A DNA stretch of 10,373 bases from Oscillospiraceae bacterium (GTDB taxonomy: Bacteria; Bacillota; Clostridia; Oscillospirales; Oscillospiraceae). This document shows positions 6,260 to 10,373 of the stretch, in pieces. Made by a program: the position numbers and the translations under genes. The notes beneath the pieces are model-generated. The model worked only from the letters and a program-made list of their open reading frames with translations, was not told where the DNA came from and searched no databases. Where the stretch lies: assembly GCA_017936205.1 (NCBI GenBank), contig JAGBGB010000314.1, forward strand, positions 1-10,373, in the 5' to 3' direction. Within the stretch, counting starts at the first letter, position 1; each line of letters opens with the position of its first letter.

Positions 6260-7386
6260 AATTGATCCATACCTCCGACTGGCATTTCGGTATGCCTGTA
6301 GCAACAGGAAACTACGAGGAATGCCAACGGTACTTCCTGGAGCAGCTATATGACCTGATCCGACGGGAAAGGGTTGAGGCTGTTCTGTGTGCAGGAGATG
6401 TCTATGACTCCACCATAAGCAACGCAGAGGCCATTCGGCTCTTTGACGAGGCCGCAACCACCCTCTGTACGGAGTTGGGTGTGACCTTCATCCTCATTGC
6501 AGGCAATCACGACAGCGCTGCCCGTCTGTCCTCCTGCAGCAAGCTGCTGGAGGCATCAGGCATGTTCGTCAGCGGCAGCTTGAAGAAGGATCCCCAGCCC
6601 GTGCTACTGGATGACGGGAAGGTAGCTGTATATCCCCTGCCCTTCTTCCAGCGGGATGCCGTAACCGCCCTGTTCCCGGAACAGAAGGAGCAGATCCGCA
6701 CAACAGAAGACGGTGCAAAGCTCCTTTGCGACCGTATTCGTCAGACCATGGATCCCAAGCGGCGGAACATTATCCTAAGCCATTCCTACATCGTCAATGC
6801 AGAGCTCTCAGACTCTGACCGTGCTGCAAAGCTGGGCTATGCCTCTGCGATTTCCAAGGATGTGTTTGAAGGCTTTGACTATGTGGCTCTTGGACACATC
6901 CACAAGCCCCAGATCATTGCTCCCCATATCCGCTATTGCGGCTGTCCCATTAAATACTCCTTCGGCAGCGAGGAGCTGCAGGAAAAGGGCGTTGTATTGA
7001 TCGATACAGATACGATGGAGCAGCAGTTCATTCCCCTTCCCCTTCTTCGGGATCGAAAAACCGTAACAGGAACCTACGAGGAGCTGATTCGTCGGGAGGA
7101 TCTGAAGAATGATTACCTTCGACTGGAGGTTACAGACCGTTATGCAGGGCTTGAGCTTCATGCAGAGCTTCTGGAACGCTTCCCCTACCTGCTTGAGCTG
7201 AAGGGAAAGAGCATCGCAGGCCAGTCCGAAGGCTCCTCCCTCACGGAGGAGGAGGTCCGCAGTCTGGACGAAACAGACATTATGTGTAAATTCATGGCAG
7301 AATGCTTCGATTATGCTCCCACAGAGGAGCAGATCCAAGAATTCCGCCGGGCTCTGGCGGAATGCGAACAGGAGGACTCAGAATGA
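6256..7386 (+). CDS. sbcD: exonuclease subunit SbcD
   Basis: Mre11-like calcineurin-type phosphoesterase, the nuclease subunit of SbcCD, which degrades double-stranded ends and cuts hairpins and protein-blocked ends using Mn2+. At 376 aa it is slightly shorter than the typical ~400. The metal ligands are all visible: D8 and H10 in SDWH, D48 in AGDVYD, N84-H85 in AGNHD, H176 in LSHSY, and H214/H216 in GHIHKP. The C-terminal part (from about residue 255) should hold the capping domain and the helices that dock on the SbcC coiled-coil base. The start follows AAGGAGG (6242-6248) with a 7-nt gap, inside the end of the WYL gene. It overlaps sbcC by the ATGA at 7383-7386, as expected for subunits made in a fixed ratio. 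Confidence 0.95.
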   Translation: MKLIHTSDWHFGMPVATGNYEECQRYFLEQLYDLIRRERVEAVLCAGDVYDSTISNAEAIRLFDEAATTLCTELGVTFILIAGNHDSAARLSSCSKLLEASGMFVSGSLKKDPQPVLLDDGKVAVYPLPFFQRDAVTALFPEQKEQIRTTEDGAKLLCDRIRQTMDPKRRNIILSHSYIVNAELSDSDRAAKLGYASAISKDVFEGFDYVALGHIHKPQIIAPHIRYCGCPIKYSFGSEELQEKGVVLIDTDTMEQQFIPLPLLRDRKTVTGTYEELIRREDLKNDYLRLEVTDRYAGLELHAELLERFPYLLELKGKSIAGQSEGSSLTEEEVRSLDETDIMCKFMAECFDYAPTEEQIQEFRRALAECEQEDSE

Positions 7387-10088
7387 AACCGATCTCTGTC
7401 AAATTCGAATGCTTCGGCCCCTATTTGGAGCCACAATTTGTTGATTTCAGTCAGCTGGAAAAAAGCGGTCTTTTCCTGATCTGCGGAGATACCGGCTCCG
7501 GAAAAACCACCATTTTAGAAGCCATGTGCTATGCCCTCTACGGCAAATCCAGCGGAGGCTCCCGCGGAGACCTGATCGCTATGCGGAACAAGCAAGCCCC
7601 TGCCCATAAGCCCACCTCTGTAGAGTTTATTTTTGAGGTCAAGGGGATGTATTACCGCTTTTACCGTTCCCTGATCCCGATCAAGAGCAGGAAATCCAAA
7701 CAAGAAGCTGCAGAGGACAGCGCTGCTCCCTCTGAGACCAAATTCCGCGAGGATTTCGAATGCCAGTATATGGTAGACGAAACCTTCATTCCCATAGAGG
7801 ACAGTAAGGCAACTCAAAGATACATGAACAAAAAAGCCGAGGAGCTCATCGGTCTAAGTCATGCCCAATTCTGTCAGGTCATCCTCCTGCCTCAGGGGAA
7901 ATTCGAAACGCTGCTGGTATCTAATTCCAACGAGAAGGAAGAGATCCTGACCACTCTTTTTCAAGCACAACGCTGGAATCGGGTTGCAGCAAAGCTCCAT
8001 GCACGAGCCCACGCACAAGACGAGCAGGTGAAGCAGGAGCACAGCAGGATCATTTTTAAGTTAGAGCATTACGGCTGCAAAACTCCGGAAGAGCTGGCAC
8101 AGAAAGCAAGCACCCTGCAGGAAATGCTGCAACAGATCACAGCCAATTTAGAGGCTGCCCAAAAGGACTACGACAGCAAGCTGGCACAGTGGAAGGAAGT
8201 CTCTCAGATCGAAGATGCCTTCTGCAAATGTGACGCTGCAAAAAAGCTGTGGGAGGAGCTGCAACGCTCCGAAGCACAGTATAAGCTCCTGGAGCAGAGC
8301 CTCCAATTGAGTGATAAAGCCGACGAAGTGGCAGACAGCTTCAGCCATTATCACTCTGCCTTAGAGGACAAGCAAGGGAAGAGCGCCAAGCTGTCAGATG
8401 CCAAAGCAGCGTTGGAGCAGATGGAACAGGCTTTAGCTACCCTGAGTGCTCAGTGGGAAGCCCATGAGAAGGGTCGAGCTGCCAATGAGCAGAACAAGAG
8501 CACCAAAGCATACCTGGAAGGAAAGCGGGATGTTTACAGCAGTCTGATGGAAAAGGAGATCGCTGTCTCTCAAGCAGAAGCTACCTGCACCCTTCTGAAG
8601 AGCAGTACAAGCAAAGCAGAAGCTGCCCTAAGCACCGCCGGGAAGGAGCTGGAAGCCGCTTTCCGAACACAGGCTGCTCTGCGAGAAGAGCAGGCACAGG
8701 CACAGGCGCTGTATCTCCGAGGGATCGGCTTTGTCCTTGCCGAGCAGTTAGAAGACAACGAGCCCTGTCCCGTTTGCGGCAGCACCGTCCATCCCCAGCC
8801 CGCTAAAGCCATCGATGGCCACATTACCGACGAAATGCTTGACAGCATTAACAAAAAGCTGGACGAGGCTGCTTCCCACTCGGATGCCTGTCGTAAGAAG
8901 GCTAAGGATGCAGAAGCAACCTATAATGAGGTCAAGAGCAAATACGAAGAGGCTCTGCGAAGCAAAGCTGCCGCAGACAGTGCCTATGAATCTGCAAAAG
9001 AGCAGTGCATAGCCGACATTTCCGACAGTGCTGCCCTGGAGAAAAAGATCCAAGAGCTGCAGAAAGGCATCCAAGCCTATGAGATCGCAGAAAGCAAGCT
9101 GCAGGCAAGTCTGCTTGCTGCCCGAACCAATCAGGGAACTGCACGATCCTTAGCCGAAGCTGCGGAAACAGCATTCAACGAAGCGGCGGAGCGCTTCAAG
9201 GAGCGCCAAGCAAGCTGGGAAGAAGCCCGTACAGAAGCCGGCTTCTCCGATGATGCCCACTATCAGTCGGCTTGTATGGAGCCTGAGGAGAAGAATCAGA
9301 AGCGGATCCAACTGATCAGCTTCCACAAGGATCTCCAAAGCGCAAAGAAGGACTATGAGGACAAGCAGGAAGCCCTCGTAGGAAAAGAAAGACCCGATCT
9401 GAAGCAGATCGAGGCTCTCTTACAGCTGGCAGAGAAGCGCCGTCAGACTCTGATCACGGATCTCGCAACAGGTGAAAAGGAGCTTTCTACCATGAACGCA
9501 GACATAGAAGCGCTTACTGTGGCAGTGGAGAAATATCAGAGAAACAGGCATAAAGCGGATGAAGCACTGGAATTCTCCAAACGGATCACCGGCTCCAGCG
9601 GAGTCAGTTTGCAGCGCTATGTACTGGGGGTCATGATGACAGCCATTACTGCAACCGCCAATCAGATCCTGAAAAAGGTGTGCGGCGGTCGATATCAGCT
9701 CTCCCGCTCTGACGAAGCAAGCGGCCGTGTCCATCAGAAGGGGCTCGAGCTGGATGTATACACCAGCGGAAGTCAAGATAGCCGAAAGGTCAACACCTTG
9801 TCCGGCGGCGAGAAGTTCTTAGTATCCCTCTGCCTTGCCATCGGACTGTCCACTGTGGTTCAGGCACAGGGGCACGGAGTCCACATGGATGCCATGTTCA
9901 TTGACGAAGGCTTTGGCTCCCTGGATAAGAGCCGCATCCAGGATGCGCTGGATGTGCTGGACTACATCCGAGGCAGCTCCGGCATGGTAGGCATCATCTC
10001 CCATGTAGACGCTATGTCAGAAAATATCCATGCCAAGATCCGAGTCACCAAGACCGACCGCGGCTCCGAATGCAGGATCTGCCTCTGA
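7383..10088 (+). CDS. sbcC: ATPase subunit SbcC (Rad50-like)
   Basis: SMC/Rad50-type ATPase (901 aa) that works with SbcD as a DNA end-processing machine. Walker A is GDTGSGKT (35-42) and the Q-loop is in LPQGKF (169-174). Long Ala/Glu/Lys/Gln-rich coiled coils (about 200-455 and 475-725) flank the zinc hook CPVC (462-465), where two SbcC molecules join. The C-terminal half-site has signature LSGGE (806-810), Walker B FIDEG with D841-E842, D-loop GSLD (845-848) and H874. At about 900 aa it is somewhat shorter than E. coli SbcC (about 1,050), with the difference in the coils. The frame is open from an earlier ATG at 7302, but AGGAGG (7370-7375) sits 7 nt before the ATG at 7383, and MKPISVKFECFGPY is the normal N-terminus. 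Confidence 0.95.
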   Translation: MKPISVKFECFGPYLEPQFVDFSQLEKSGLFLICGDTGSGKTTILEAMCYALYGKSSGGSRGDLIAMRNKQAPAHKPTSVEFIFEVKGMYYRFYRSLIPIKSRKSKQEAAEDSAAPSETKFREDFECQYMVDETFIPIEDSKATQRYMNKKAEELIGLSHAQFCQVILLPQGKFETLLVSNSNEKEEILTTLFQAQRWNRVAAKLHARAHAQDEQVKQEHSRIIFKLEHYGCKTPEELAQKASTLQEMLQQITANLEAAQKDYDSKLAQWKEVSQIEDAFCKCDAAKKLWEELQRSEAQYKLLEQSLQLSDKADEVADSFSHYHSALEDKQGKSAKLSDAKAALEQMEQALATLSAQWEAHEKGRAANEQNKSTKAYLEGKRDVYSSLMEKEIAVSQAEATCTLLKSSTSKAEAALSTAGKELEAAFRTQAALREEQAQAQALYLRGIGFVLAEQLEDNEPCPVCGSTVHPQPAKAIDGHITDEMLDSINKKLDEAASHSDACRKKAKDAEATYNEVKSKYEEALRSKAAADSAYESAKEQCIADISDSAALEKKIQELQKGIQAYEIAESKLQASLLAARTNQGTARSLAEAAETAFNEAAERFKERQASWEEARTEAGFSDDAHYQSACMEPEEKNQKRIQLISFHKDLQSAKKDYEDKQEALVGKERPDLKQIEALLQLAEKRRQTLITDLATGEKELSTMNADIEALTVAVEKYQRNRHKADEALEFSKRITGSSGVSLQRYVLGVMMTAITATANQILKKVCGGRYQLSRSDEASGRVHQKGLELDVYTSGSQDSRKVNTLSGGEKFLVSLCLAIGLSTVVQAQGHGVHMDAMFIDEGFGSLDKSRIQDALDVLDYIRGSSGMVGIISHVDAMSENIHAKIRVTKTDRGSECRICL

Positions 10089-10138
10089 TCCCCCTTCCGT
10101 GCGGAACAGACTGCGCATAAATTCCCCATATACCCAAG

Positions 10139-10175
10139 CAGGGTCTGTCTCACAACCAAGCTGAGACAGACCCTG
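10139..10175. terminator. strong hairpin after sbcC
   Basis: A perfect 14-bp stem, CAGGGTCTGTCTCA (10139-10152) with its complement (10162-10175), encloses a 9-nt loop, 50 bp after the sbcC stop. It is placed to end the operon, but no T-run follows on either strand, so it may instead protect the mRNA 3' end or be a dispersed repeat. Confidence 0.55.
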
Positions 10176-10205
10176 AATCACTTCGCCACCAAATCCCGAT
10201 TCAGG
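10172..10205. repeat. inverted repeat overlapping the sbcC hairpin
   Basis: CCTGAATC (10172-10179) and GATTCAGG (10198-10205) are perfect complements around an 18-nt spacer. The first arm uses CCTG from the stem at 10139-10175, so the two hairpins cannot form fully at once. A 10-bp palindrome GTAAGCTTAC (10218-10227) and a small hairpin TTGCT/AGCAA (10242-10255) follow. Confidence 0.45.
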
Positions 10206-10269
10206 CTATCACCTTTCGTAAGCTTACTACCCAATATGGTATTGCTCGCAAGCAAAAGACTGCACCGTG

Positions 10270-10296
10270 CGTAGGGGCGAAGCTGTGTCTTCGCCC
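10270..10296. repeat. REP-like palindrome, full copy
   Basis: CGTAGGGGCG leads into GGGCGAAG (10275-10282), which pairs perfectly with CTTCGCCC (10289-10296) around CTGTGT. It shares its ten-base lead with the minus-strand reading of 88-111. Nearby CCTACCGAATGG also resembles CCTACGAATGG at 106-116, supporting a common repeat family. Confidence 0.6.
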
Positions 10297-10360
10297 GAGA
10301 ACCTACCGAATGGCAAAGAGCATCGTTCTTTTTGAGTATGGTTCAAAATCGTAGTGCCAC

Positions 10361-10373
10361 GGGCGAAGACACA
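10361..10373. repeat. REP-like palindrome cut by the window edge
   Basis: GGGCGAAGACACA is the exact reverse complement of 10284-10296. It is most likely the start of a second copy in opposite orientation about 65 bp from the first, as in paired REP (BIME-like) elements. Only 13 bases are visible. Confidence 0.45.

Noticed and set aside
7302..7382. 27-codon N-terminal extension of SbcC
   Set aside because: It overlaps the sbcD coding region. The SD at 7370-7375 and the conserved N-terminus MKPISVKF both place the start at 7383.
6256..10088. A new defence system built on the SbcCD genes
   Set aside because: All catalytic motifs are those of ordinary SbcC and SbcD. Only the WYL regulator is an unusual partner, so this is reported as a regulation lead.

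Overview
The window looks like a piece of chromosome from a gut-type anaerobic Bacillota, probably class Clostridia near Oscillospiraceae/Ruminococcaceae. This is inferred from three things: strong AGGAGG-type ribosome binding sites, an SLH surface protein with a Cys/His mini-domain common in gut Clostridia, and a two-gene SufC/SufB-like (SMS-type) Fe-S system instead of a full suf operon. Genus cannot be fixed from the sequence alone. There are seven convincing protein genes and no tRNA, rRNA, transposase or CRISPR array.

Layout. Bases 1-200 are non-coding and hold two short hairpins, one of them GC-rich and REP-like. A strong promoter (201-229) then drives smsC (294-1028), smsB (1022-1945) and rlmH (1958-2440) as a tight plus-strand operon. 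A 45-nt hairpin (2445-2489) closes it. On the minus strand lies a small putative lipoprotein gene (2511-2984), followed by a hairpin-rich non-coding stretch (2985-3420). That stretch contains three palindromes in a row (3056-3154) and a second, base-identical copy of the 45-nt hairpin (3347-3391). Next is a minus-strand gene for a secreted protein with three SLH modules (3421-5076). A 184-bp divergent control region (5077-5260) carries a promoter in each direction and one 8-bp inverted repeat between them. It leads into a plus-strand operon of a WYL-domain regulator (5261-6259), sbcD (6256-7386) and sbcC (7383-10088), each pair joined by an ATGA overlap. The last 285 bases are non-coding and again full of hairpins, including REP-like elements that share a CGTAGGGGCG core with the one at the left end.

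How the genes work together. SmsC and SmsB should form an ATP-driven scaffold for assembling Fe-S clusters. RlmH methylates 23S rRNA and seems to share only transcription with them. SbcC and SbcD form the Mre11/Rad50-like nuclease that trims hairpin and blocked DNA ends, and the WYL protein is the obvious candidate regulator of its own operon. The lipoprotein and the SLH protein are cell-surface proteins of unknown role.

I found no clear evidence of a wholly new multi-gene system. The most worthwhile leads are the SmsCB operon with its cysteine-rich SmsB and start-site dyad, the WYL-SbcDC operon with its shared divergent operator, and the duplicated hairpins around the unidentified lipoprotein gene.
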